Assembly (NCBI RefSeq): GCF_008014745.1
Contig: NZ_VPFD01000018.1
Location: forward strand, 1-64,000
DNA from: Massilia arenae
GTDB lineage: Bacteria > Pseudomonadota > Gammaproteobacteria > Burkholderiales > Burkholderiaceae_D
Direction: 5' to 3'
DNA: 64,000 bases
Numbering within the stretch: position 1 is the first letter of the stretch; the number at the start of each line of letters is the position of its first letter. Below the pieces are notes generated by a model. It searched no databases. It was given only the letters and a program-made list of their open reading frames with translations, and was not told where the DNA came from. Shown here in pieces: positions 45,028 through 53,386 of the stretch. The translations under genes and the position numbers were made by a program.

Positions 45028-48000
45028 TCACCCGACTGATCCGCTGGTCGATCGCCAACCGCTTCCTGGTGCTTCTGGCTACGGCAGGCATGACCGCATG
45101 GGGCATCTGGTCCCTCCAGCGGACCCCGCTCGACGCGCTTCCCGACCTGTCCGACGTGCAGGTCATCATCCGCACCACCTGGCCCGGCCAGGCGCCGCAG
45201 ATCGTCGAGAACCAGGTCACCTATCCACTGACGACCACCATGCTGTCGGTTCCCGGGGCGAAGACCGTGCGCGGTTATTCGTTCTTCGGCGACTCCTTCG
45301 TCTACATCCTGTTCGAGGACGGGACCGATCCGTACTGGGCACGTTCGCGCGTGCTGGAATACCTGAACCAGGTCCAGTCGCGGCTCCCGACGCAAGCGAA
45401 GCCCGCACTCGGACCGGACGCGAGCGGCGTCGGATGGGTCTATGAATATGCGCTGGTCGACCGCAGCGGCAAGATGGACCTCTCGCAGCTGCGTGCGCTC
45501 CAGGACTGGTTCCTCAAGTACGAATTGAAGACCGTACCCAACGTGTCAGAGGTCGCAAGCCTGGGCGGCATGGTGCGGCAGTATCAGATCGTGCTCGATC
45601 CTGCGAAGCTGCGGGCCTACAACATCGCGCATAACGTGGTGATCGAGGCGGTGCAGAAGGCCAATCAGGAAGCCGGTGGTTCGGTGCTCGAGCTGGGCGA
45701 AGCTGAATACATGGTACGTTCGAGCGGTTATCTCCAATCGCTCGACGACTTCCGCAAGATTCCCCTGATGACCTCCGAGGCCGGTATTCCTGTGCGGCTC
45801 GGTGACGTAGCGCGAATCCAGCTGGGTCCGGAAATGCGACGCGGCATCTCCGAGCTCAACGGCGAAGGCGAGGTTGCAGGCGGCATCATCGTCATGCGCT
45901 CAGGGAAAAATGCACTGGAAACCATTGATGCGGTGAAAGCCAAACTGGCGACCCTCAAGCCAGGTCTGCCGCCTGGAGTGGAGATCGTTCCCACTTATGA
46001 CCGATCGCACCTGATCAGGGGGGCGGTAGACAATCTGCGCGACAAGCTGGTCGAGGAATTTGTCGTCGTTGCGATTGTGTGCGCAATCTTCCTCTTTCAT
46101 CTGCGCTCGGCGCTGGTCGCGATCGTCACACTGCCGATCGGTATTCTGGTCGCCTTTATTGTCATGCACTACCAAGGGGTGAACGCGAACATCATGTCGC
46201 TGGGCGGGATCGCGATTGCGGTCGGGGCGATGGTGGACGCCGCCGTGGTCATGATCGAGAACGCGCACAAGCATATCGAAGCATGGGATCACGCCCATCC
46301 GGGAGCGAAGCTGGAAGGGGAGGCTCGCTGGCGGGTCATTGGAGACGCCGCAGCGGAAGTCGGCCCAGCGCTGTTCTTCTCGCTGCTGATCATCGTGCTA
46401 TCGTTTATTCCGGTGTTCACATTGGAGGCGCAGGAAGGACGCCTGTTCTCGCCGCTCGCGTTCACGAAGACCTACTCCATGGCAGCGGCTGCAGGTCTGG
46501 CCGTGACCTTGATTCCGGTATTGATGGGTTACCTGATCCGCGGGCGTATTCCCGAGGAGCACAAGAATCCGCTGAATCGCTTCCTGATCGCCGTCTACCG
46601 GCCCCTGCTCGATGGCGTACTGCGCTTTCCCAAGGCGACGCTGGTCGCTGCCGCCGTGATTGCGGCCATCACTATCTGGCCGATGACCCGGCTCGGCGCA
46701 GAATTCATGCCGCCTCTCGACGAAGGCGACCTTCTGTACATGCCCTCGGCGCTACCGGGGCTATCGGCGGGCAAGGTGTCGCAACTGCTCCAGCAGACCG
46801 ACCGCCTGATCAAAACGGTACCGGAAGTGCAAAGCGTCTTCGGGAAAGCGGGACGGGCCGAGACGGCAACCGATCCTGCGCCACTGGAGATGTTCGAGAC
46901 CACGATCCAGTTCAAGCCCAGGGATCAATGGCGGCCGGGCATGACCACGGATAAGCTGGTCGAGGAACTCGACCGCGTGGTCAAGGTGCCCGGGCTTTCC
47001 AACATCTGGGTACCACCCATCCGGAATCGCATCGACATGCTGGCCACCGGCATCAAGAGTCCGGTCGGCGTCAAGGTGGCCGGTACCAGCCTGCAGGAGA
47101 TCGATCGCGTTGCTGGAGAAATCGAACGGATCGTCAAGACGGTGCCCGGCGTGTCTTCGGCACTCGCTGAACGTCTCAATGGGGGACGTTATGTCGACGT
47201 CGACATCAACCGCGACCAGGCAGCCCGGTACGGCTTGAATATCGCCGACGTGCAGAGCATCGTGTCGGCAGCGATTGGGGGCGACAACATCGGCGAGACT
47301 GTCGAAGGCCTGCAGCGCTTCCCGATCAACGTTCGCTATCCGCGCGAAATCCGTGGTTCAATCGAAAACCTGCGGCAATTGCCCGTCCTGACGCCACGCG
47401 GGGCACAGATTCGCCTGGGTGATGTGGCGGCAGTTCGCATCAATGACGGCCCACCCATGCTCCGGAGTGAAAACGCGCGCCTGTCCGGGTGGGTGTACGT
47501 CGACATCCGGGGACGCGACATGAACTCGGTGGTACGCGACATGCAGCAGGCTGTCGCAAAGGAGGTCAAGCTGCAACCGGGTTACTCGATTTCCTGGTCA
47601 GGTCAGTTTGAATACCTGGAACGCGCCAGTGCGAAGCTCAAGATCGTCGTGCCGGCAACGCTCCTGGTGATTTTCATCCTCCTCTACCTGACATTCAAGC
47701 GCTTCGACGAGGCAATCCTGATCATGGCCACCTTGCCGTTCGCACTGGCCGGCGGTATCTGGCTTCTCTGGATGCTCGGACACCACCTGTCGGTCGCCAG
47801 CGCGGTCGGCTTCATTGCACTTGCCGGCGTAGCGGCCGAGTTCGGGGTGATCATGCTGCTCTACCTGAAGCATGCCTGGGAAGCCCGCCTGGCTGCCGGG
47901 AAGTCATCCGAAGCCGATCTGTTGGATGCCATTCAGGAGGGAGCGGTTCAACGCGTGAGGCCAAAAGCCATGACCGTCGCGGTAATCATCGCGGGCCTGG

Positions 48001-48200
48001 TCCCCATCATGATCGCCCACGGCACCGGTTCCGAAATCATGCAGCGTATTGCGGCGCCAATGGTTGGCGGGATGCTGTCCGCGCCCTTGCTGTCGATGTT
48101 TGTGGTTCCGGTCGTTTATATGTTGATGCGCCGTCGGGAGCTGCGACAAGAGGATATCCCGAAACCTTCACGCAACGAGGTCAGTTATGAAAGCACATGA
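45024..48200 (+). CDS. cusA: Heavy-metal efflux RND transporter (CusA/CzcA type)
   Basis: 1058 residues from ATG 45024, inside the cusB stop. Twelve helices with the two large periplasmic loops of HME-RND pumps are visible: [61 protein letters not shown] and, near the C-terminus, [21 protein letters not shown] and [15 protein letters not shown]. The proton-relay and metal-path region is complete by length. Substrate Cu+/Ag+ is inferred from the neighbouring CusF genes. It forms the inner-membrane pump of the CusCBA complex. Confidence 0.92.
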   Translation: MITRLIRWSIANRFLVLLATAGMTAWGIWSLQRTPLDALPDLSDVQVIIRTTWPGQAPQIVENQVTYPLTTTMLSVPGAKTVRGYSFFGDSFVYILFEDGTDPYWARSRVLEYLNQVQSRLPTQAKPALGPDASGVGWVYEYALVDRSGKMDLSQLRALQDWFLKYELKTVPNVSEVASLGGMVRQYQIVLDPAKLRAYNIAHNVVIEAVQKANQEAGGSVLELGEAEYMVRSSGYLQSLDDFRKIPLMTSEAGIPVRLGDVARIQLGPEMRRGISELNGEGEVAGGIIVMRSGKNALETIDAVKAKLATLKPGLPPGVEIVPTYDRSHLIRGAVDNLRDKLVEEFVVVAIVCAIFLFHLRSALVAIVTLPIGILVAFIVMHYQGVNANIMSLGGIAIAVGAMVDAAVVMIENAHKHIEAWDHAHPGAKLEGEARWRVIGDAAAEVGPALFFSLLIIVLSFIPVFTLEAQEGRLFSPLAFTKTYSMAAAAGLAVTLIPVLMGYLIRGRIPEEHKNPLNRFLIAVYRPLLDGVLRFPKATLVAAAVIAAITIWPMTRLGAEFMPPLDEGDLLYMPSALPGLSAGKVSQLLQQTDRLIKTVPEVQSVFGKAGRAETATDPAPLEMFETTIQFKPRDQWRPGMTTDKLVEELDRVVKVPGLSNIWVPPIRNRIDMLATGIKSPVGVKVAGTSLQEIDRVAGEIERIVKTVPGVSSALAERLNGGRYVDVDINRDQAARYGLNIADVQSIVSAAIGGDNIGETVEGLQRFPINVRYPREIRGSIENLRQLPVLTPRGAQIRLGDVAAVRINDGPPMLRSENARLSGWVYVDIRGRDMNSVVRDMQQAVAKEVKLQPGYSISWSGQFEYLERASAKLKIVVPATLLVIFILLYLTFKRFDEAILIMATLPFALAGGIWLLWMLGHHLSVASAVGFIALAGVAAEFGVIMLLYLKHAWEARLAAGKSSEADLLDAIQEGAVQRVRPKAMTVAVIIAGLVPIMIAHGTGSEIMQRIAAPMVGGMLSAPLLSMFVVPVVYMLMRRRELRQEDIPKPSRNEVSYEST

Positions 48201-48258
48201 ACGATGTCGTCCGGTCACGGACGAAAAACTCTGCTTTAGCCACCTTGAGGAGAATCTC

Positions 48259-48684
48259 ATGAAACGTTTCGCCCCGCTGTCCCTTATCGCTGCATTGACC
48301 ATTCCCGGCGCTGCCTTCGGCCAGGCAAGTGATATGAAGGGTATGGACATGAAACAAGGCTGCATGGACATGAAGGATATGAAGGGCATGGATATGTCGG
48401 CATGCAAGCGCATGACGAAGGAGAAGACGTCCGATAGCAAAGTCCAGGGCACGCCAAAAAAAGGGGCAGTGCATAAAACGTCAGGCGTAGTGAAGGCGCT
48501 GGATCAGGCCAACGGCAAAGTGACGCTTGCACATGACCAGGTCAAGACGCTCAACTGGCCGCCAATGACGATGAGCTTCGGCGTCAAGGACAAGTCATTG
48601 CTCCAAAAGCTGGCAGTCGGCAAGAAGGTTGACGTGGAGTTCACCCAGCAAGGGTCGAACTACATCATCTCATCTGTCAAATAA
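48259..48684 (+). CDS. cusF: Periplasmic copper-binding protein with Met-rich segment and CusF domain
   Basis: 141 residues. GAGGAG before ATG 48259. A signal peptide (to about 21) is followed by a Met/Asp/Lys-rich repeat (DMKGMDMKQGCMDMKDM) with one Cys. A CusF fold follows (SGVVKALDQANGKVTLAH, LNWPPMTMSFGV) whose Trp and two Met plus the His form the Cu+/Ag+ site. It hands metal to the Cus pump. Last gene of the cus operon, 58 bases after cusA. Confidence 0.88.
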   Translation: MKRFAPLSLIAALTIPGAAFGQASDMKGMDMKQGCMDMKDMKGMDMSACKRMTKEKTSDSKVQGTPKKGAVHKTSGVVKALDQANGKVTLAHDQVKTLNWPPMTMSFGVKDKSLLQKLAVGKKVDVEFTQQGSNYIISSVK

Positions 48685-48742
48685 CGCGCGTACGACCGTT
48701 CATGCTCGTACCAAGTCATCGAGCGCAGTGACAAGCTGGGGC

Positions 48743-48758
48743 AGCCGCGGTCGCGGCT
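48743..48758. terminator. Hairpin after the cus operon
   Basis: AGCCGCG and CGCGGCT (48743-48749, 48752-48758) with a 2-base loop lie 58 bases after the cusF stop. A weaker CATGTC/GACATG repeat follows. There is no T-run. The remaining intergenic stretch to 48894 shows nothing else. Confidence 0.4.
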
Positions 48759-48894
48759 CTGGCATGTCATCGCGTCCGGACATGACAATCTGCCGCGCTG
48801 CGCGCAGCACCGTACAGAGCCGGGTGTCTGCATCAAGTTCGTTTCAACTTTCTAGTGTGTGCGCTTGTCGCTGCAAGCATGCTACATTGTCCAT

Positions 48895-49380
48895 ATGTGC
48901 AGCAGGCTACGATCATTTTTCTTGTGCCTACTAATCGTTTCCTTACCAGTGCAGGGCATTGCGGGAGTAGCGAGGTTCGCGTGCGGCATGTCTCACCATG
49001 CTTCAGTCGTCTCCAGTACCGAGCCGGATGCGCCATTGGCGGTTGCCGCCGCAGACGCCGGCAGTCAGGCGGTCACTCACGAACATGTCGCCGCGGCGGC
49101 GCAGGGCGCTTCTTCACCTGATGGAGACTGCGCGTCTACAAGCACGGATGCGCATGAGCGGTCCAGTTGTGGTACCTGCGCGGGCTGCAGCATTGGCGCA
49201 TGCGCGCCGCCCCCCGTGGCCCTTGTGACCGCAGTGGAAGAACCGGCCAACGGACTTCAGCAACTCTCCCCATCCTCTTTTACCGGGCATATCCCCGCCC
49301 GCATCGAACGCCCACCTCGTCTTCTCACGCCAACCGGGCGTGACGACTCTTCGCGGCTAGTGCCGGCGAACGTTTCCTGA
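48895..49380 (+). CDS. Secreted Cys/His-rich protein of the copper cluster
   Basis: 161 residues from ATG 48895. A signal peptide (about 1-26, FFLCLLIVSLPVQGIAG) precedes a Ser/Ala-rich mature chain with CGMSHHAS, THEHVAAA and a cysteine cluster SCGTCAGCSIGACAP (four Cys within 12 residues). It ends with FTGHIPARIERPPR, a tail also found in other short copper-cluster proteins. No domain name can be given. Periplasmic copper binding is inferred from ligand-rich composition and the position between cus and cop operons. Confidence 0.6.
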   Translation: MCSRLRSFFLCLLIVSLPVQGIAGVARFACGMSHHASVVSSTEPDAPLAVAAADAGSQAVTHEHVAAAAQGASSPDGDCASTSTDAHERSSCGTCAGCSIGACAPPPVALVTAVEEPANGLQQLSPSSFTGHIPARIERPPRLLTPTGRDDSSRLVPANVS

Positions 49381-49577
49381 ACCTGCTGCTCAGCCCTTGC
49401 TGCGCGCCTGTGCGTCCTTGACCCATAGGGCGGCGCGCGGCCCTGCGGCTTTGTTCCACCAGCAGCGCGCGGTGCCTGCCGAGTCGGCTGCGAACCTGGC
49501 CTGCGCACGCGCCGGGAGCGTAGGCATTGGTCTGGCACCCGCTGCGCCAGAACTTTCAATTCGTATCGGAGGACCAT

Positions 49578-51443
49578 ATGAAGTATGTAGATGTATCTGA
49601 AGCGGGCGTCAGCAGTTGGCGCCGCCGCTTCCTGCAGGGCCTCGGTGCTGTGGCTGGGCTTGCAGGTTTGAGTCCGGGCGCACTGTTCGCTGCCCAGGAG
49701 GACCGCCGGGTCCTGCGCGGCAGCAATTTCGACCTGGAGATCGGGCCCGCAGCTGTTAACTTCACCGGCGCCGACCGCATTGCCACGGTGGTCAATGGCC
49801 AGCTTCCTGCGCCGACGCTCTACTGGACCGAAGGCGACACCGTGACGATCCGGGTCACCAACCGGCTCCCAACGGTCAGTTCGATCCACTGGCACGGCAT
49901 CCTCCTCCCAGCCGAGATGGATGGTGTGCCGGGACTGAGTTTCGCCGGCATCGAGCCCGGCCAGACGTTCACGTACCGGTTTGACGTCAAGCAGAGCGGC
50001 ACCTATTGGTACCACAGTCACTCCGCGTTCCAGGAGCAGACCGGCCTGTACGGTCCGATCGTCGTGATCCCGAAGGGAGGGGAGCGCGTAGCTGCAGACC
50101 GCGACTACGTGGTGATGCTTTCGGACTGGACCGACGAGAAGCCCGAGCGTGTGCTGGCGAACCTGAAGAAGATGAGCGACTTCTTCAACAACAAGCAGCC
50201 GACCTTCGGCGAATTCGTGCGTGACGTGCAAACGATGGGGTTTTCCGCAGCGGTCGACAAGCGCAAGATGTGGAACCAGATGCGCATGATGCCCAACGAC
50301 TTCAGCGATGTGACGGCAAGCAGGAACATCAGCGGAGCGCTTCGGTACCTGATCAACGGCGCCACGGCGGAGATGAACTGGACCGGCCTGTTCCGCCCGG
50401 GCGAGAAGGTCCGCCTGCGTTTGATCAACGGCGCGGCGACGACCATCTTCGACCTACGTATCCCGGGCCTGAAGATGACGGTCATCTCTGCCGATGGCCA
50501 GGATGTGGAGCCCGTCACCGTAGACGAGATACGCATCTCGGTCGCGGAAACCTACGATGTCATTGTCGAACCGAGCGAAGAAAAGGCGTACACGGTGTTC
50601 GCTCAGTCGATAGGACGTTCGGGGTTCGTGCGCGCGACGCTCGCGCCACGAGCGGGCATGCAGGCTCCTGTTCCTGCCGTGGACGAAGCGCAGTGGCTGA
50701 CCATGACGGACATGATGGGTGCGATGACCATGTCTGGCATGCACGGCGGTGGGCATGGCGGGCATGGAACGGATGCACAGGCGACGGGCGGCGGCTCGTC
50801 ATCCCCCGCGCGAGCGGCCGCCGCGTCATCCCATCAGGGTCATACGCAACAAGCCGCTGCCCCAGCTGACGCTCATGCCGCGCACGCGCAGATGTCCTCG
50901 CCCGCCAAGCCTGTCCAGCCTCCCAAGGTCACCCATGCCCGCACGGAATATGGACCAGGCGTCGACATGCACGTCGATATGCCGCGCACCAACCTCGATG
51001 ACCCGGGCGTCAACCTGCGCGGAAATGGCCGCCGTGTCCTGACCTATGCAGACTTGCGGACGGTAGGCGGGACGGTCGATCCACGGGAGCCGACACGCGA
51101 GATCGAGCTTCACCTTACCGGCAACATGGAGCGGTTCATGTGGTCGTTCGACGGCCAGAAATTCTCCGAGGCTCTGCCGATCCATTTCCGGTATGGCGAA
51201 CGGCTGCGCATCGTCCTCGTCAACGACACGATGATGAATCACCCGATTCATCTGCATGGCATGTGGAGCGACCTGGAGTCCGAAAACGGCGAGTTCCAGG
51301 TCCGGAAGCACACGATCAACGTGCAGCCGGCCCAACGGATCGCTTACCGCGTCACGGCCGACGCACGTGGCCACTGGGCCTTCCACTGTCACCTGATGTA
51401 CCACATGGAAGCCGGAATGTTCAGGGAGGTGGTCGTATCATGA
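49578..51443 (+). CDS. copA: Copper-resistance multicopper oxidase CopA
   Basis: 621 residues from ATG 49578 (CGGAGG upstream). The Tat signal SSWRRRFLQGLGAVAGLAG precedes three cupredoxin domains. Copper sites are SIHWHGILLP and YWYHSHSAFQ (domain 1) and HPIHLHGMW and HCHLMYHMEAGM (domain 3), giving the type 1 and trinuclear centres. Between domains 2 and 3 is a Met/His-rich stretch (MTMSGMHGGGHGGHG) that binds extra copper. It oxidises periplasmic Cu+ to less toxic Cu2+. It overlaps copB by 4 bp. Confidence 0.93.
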   Translation: MKYVDVSEAGVSSWRRRFLQGLGAVAGLAGLSPGALFAAQEDRRVLRGSNFDLEIGPAAVNFTGADRIATVVNGQLPAPTLYWTEGDTVTIRVTNRLPTVSSIHWHGILLPAEMDGVPGLSFAGIEPGQTFTYRFDVKQSGTYWYHSHSAFQEQTGLYGPIVVIPKGGERVAADRDYVVMLSDWTDEKPERVLANLKKMSDFFNNKQPTFGEFVRDVQTMGFSAAVDKRKMWNQMRMMPNDFSDVTASRNISGALRYLINGATAEMNWTGLFRPGEKVRLRLINGAATTIFDLRIPGLKMTVISADGQDVEPVTVDEIRISVAETYDVIVEPSEEKAYTVFAQSIGRSGFVRATLAPRAGMQAPVPAVDEAQWLTMTDMMGAMTMSGMHGGGHGGHGTDAQATGGGSSSPARAAAASSHQGHTQQAAAPADAHAAHAQMSSPAKPVQPPKVTHARTEYGPGVDMHVDMPRTNLDDPGVNLRGNGRRVLTYADLRTVGGTVDPREPTREIELHLTGNMERFMWSFDGQKFSEALPIHFRYGERLRIVLVNDTMMNHPIHLHGMWSDLESENGEFQVRKHTINVQPAQRIAYRVTADARGHWAFHCHLMYHMEAGMFREVVVS

Positions 51444-52681
51444 GGACTCCTACGATGAAGTCAATGCCCGCCGTCCTTGTCCTGGCTGGTCTACTGTCAG
51501 CGAATGCAATGGCGCAGACTACGCCGCCATCGGGACAACACCACCAGCCGTCCCAGCCTGTCACGGGACAGGACATGTCGACGATGGACCATTCGAAGAT
51601 GGGGCACGCACCACCGGCGCAATCGAGTGCAACGCCATCGCAGCAGGCGCCCACCGCCCCGGCGTCACCAAAAGCCGTAGAAGCTGGTCACGCCGGTCAC
51701 GGGAGCCCGGCCCCGGCGCCGCAGGCGATAACCTCAGTCCAGAAAGTGGAACCCCAAACACACGATGCCGGGCATGCAGGCCACGGTACGCAGCCACAAA
51801 GTGCGCCGGCCGCCAAGCCCAGTGCCGCCCCCGTCCACATGCCTGGCATGGATCACTCGGCGATGGGGCATGGTGCCAGTGCTGGCCAGACTGGGCAACC
51901 GGCTCCAGCGGCGAATGCTGCGCCCATGGGTGGGCACGGCATGATGATGGGACCGATGCAGGGAGGTAAGCCTCCTCCAGATGCGCGCGATCCGAACGCC
52001 TACAACGAAGGGGCGCGGCACGCCAATTTCGGCAACCACGAGATGCACGACAACGCCCCGTTCGGGAAAGTGCTGGTCGACAAGGCTGAGGTGGCGAAAG
52101 GCGATGGCGAACGCGGCCAAAACCTGGAAGTCGAGGCGTGGTACGGCAACGACTACAACAAGGCTTGGGTGAAGCTCGAAGGCGAGCGCCGCGGCGGGGC
52201 GCTCGAAGCGGCCCGTACCGAACTGCTCTGGGACCGCGCATTCGCGCCGTTCTGGAGCACCCAGCTGGGCATACGGCACGACGCCGGCGAAGGCGGCGGA
52301 AGGGACTGGCTCGCCTTCGGGGTGCAGGGCCTCGCGCCGTACTGGTTCGAGACCGAGGCGACAGCGTATTGGCGGTCCGGAGGCGAGCTTGCGGCGCGCT
52401 TTGCGGTGAAGTACGAGATCTTGTTCACTTCCAGGGTGATTCTCGAACCAGAGTTGGGTGCAAACCTGTACAGCCGGGCCGATCCCGAGCGGGGCACTGG
52501 AAAAGGCCTTTCCGATCTCGGCTTCGGACTGCGACTTCGGTACGAAATAACGCGCAAATTTGCGCCTTACATCGGTGTTACCTGGGGCCGGCAGTTCGGG
52601 GAAACCGCCGACTACACGCGTTTGCGCGGCGGCCAACGTAGCCAGACGCAGGCAGTAGCTGGACTGCGGCTGTGGTTTTGA
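51440..52681 (+). CDS. copB: Copper-resistance outer-membrane protein CopB
   Basis: 413 residues. A signal peptide (to about 25, ANAMAQ) is followed by about 150 residues of Met/His/Gln/Pro/Ala-rich repeats (MDHSKMGHAPP, MPGMDHSAMGHG, HGMMMGPM) able to bind many copper ions. The C-terminal CopB/PcoB beta-barrel domain (NFGNHEMHDNAPFGKVLVDK ... GVTWGRQFGETADYTR) ends in LRLWF with the terminal Phe of outer-membrane proteins. It works with CopA to sequester copper at the cell surface. It starts inside the copA stop. Confidence 0.9.
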   Translation: MRTPTMKSMPAVLVLAGLLSANAMAQTTPPSGQHHQPSQPVTGQDMSTMDHSKMGHAPPAQSSATPSQQAPTAPASPKAVEAGHAGHGSPAPAPQAITSVQKVEPQTHDAGHAGHGTQPQSAPAAKPSAAPVHMPGMDHSAMGHGASAGQTGQPAPAANAAPMGGHGMMMGPMQGGKPPPDARDPNAYNEGARHANFGNHEMHDNAPFGKVLVDKAEVAKGDGERGQNLEVEAWYGNDYNKAWVKLEGERRGGALEAARTELLWDRAFAPFWSTQLGIRHDAGEGGGRDWLAFGVQGLAPYWFETEATAYWRSGGELAARFAVKYEILFTSRVILEPELGANLYSRADPERGTGKGLSDLGFGLRLRYEITRKFAPYIGVTWGRQFGETADYTRLRGGQRSQTQAVAGLRLWF

Positions 52682-52766
52682 GTCTATATAGGGTGAGGCG
52701 TTAGCAGCCCAGGGAAAGGGATGTCCTGTGGGCGACACTGAAACCAACTTTTTTTAGGAGAGCATC

Positions 52767-53096
52767 ATGCATCAACACTACGAGAGCTGTATTGAAGCGT
52801 GCAACGATTGTGCTAACGCATGCGACATGTGTGCGGCAGCGTGTCTGCAGGAGGATGACGTAAAGATGATGGCGCGCTGTATCGCCCTGGACATCGATTG
52901 CGCGCAGCTGTGCCGGTTGGCTGCGGCAATGATGGCAAGGGGCAGCGAAGCTGCAAAGCTTGTTTGCGAGGCGTGCGTGTCGCTTTGTGACATGTGTGCG
53001 GAAGAGTGCGGCAAGCATCAAATGCAGCATTGCCAGGAATGCGCTGCCGCATGCCGCAAGTGTGCCGCCGAGTGCCGTCAGATGGCATCCGCTTGA
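52767..53096 (+). CDS. Four-helix-bundle copper-storage-like protein (Csp/DUF326)
   Basis: 109 residues with a high count of Cys: CIEACNDCANACDMCAAAC, ARCIALDIDCAQLC, VCEACVSLCDMCAEEC and HCQECAAACRKCAAEC. The CX2-3C spacing along four helices is the pattern of Csp proteins, where the bundle interior stores many Cu+ ions by Cys pairs. It has no signal peptide, so it resembles the cytosolic Csp3 group. The AGGAG before ATG 52767 is clear. It fits a copper-buffering role in the cop cluster. Confidence 0.88.
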   Translation: MHQHYESCIEACNDCANACDMCAAACLQEDDVKMMARCIALDIDCAQLCRLAAAMMARGSEAAKLVCEACVSLCDMCAEECGKHQMQHCQECAAACRKCAAECRQMASA

Positions 53097-53386
53097 GTTG
53101 AAGCGAGGCGACTGCCGCTGTCCTCGGCAGTCGTTAAGCGCTTCTTCACACTAATGCATGACGCGAATATGCGTCGGCCTTTTTGCGCGCAAAAGAATCT
53201 TGTATGGCCGGGTGTTGTAAAAACACATTTTTATTGCCAACGTGTAGACTTCTGGCTACATTGGAAAGGCGGCAATATGTATAGACATGTTGGCTGTCGG
53301 TTCTCCCGCTCCGGCTTGGTCCCGCAGCCTCGGAAATGTGTCAGCTTCAGTTCAATAGCTCCTACAAAAATAAACCCGGAGGGTAA

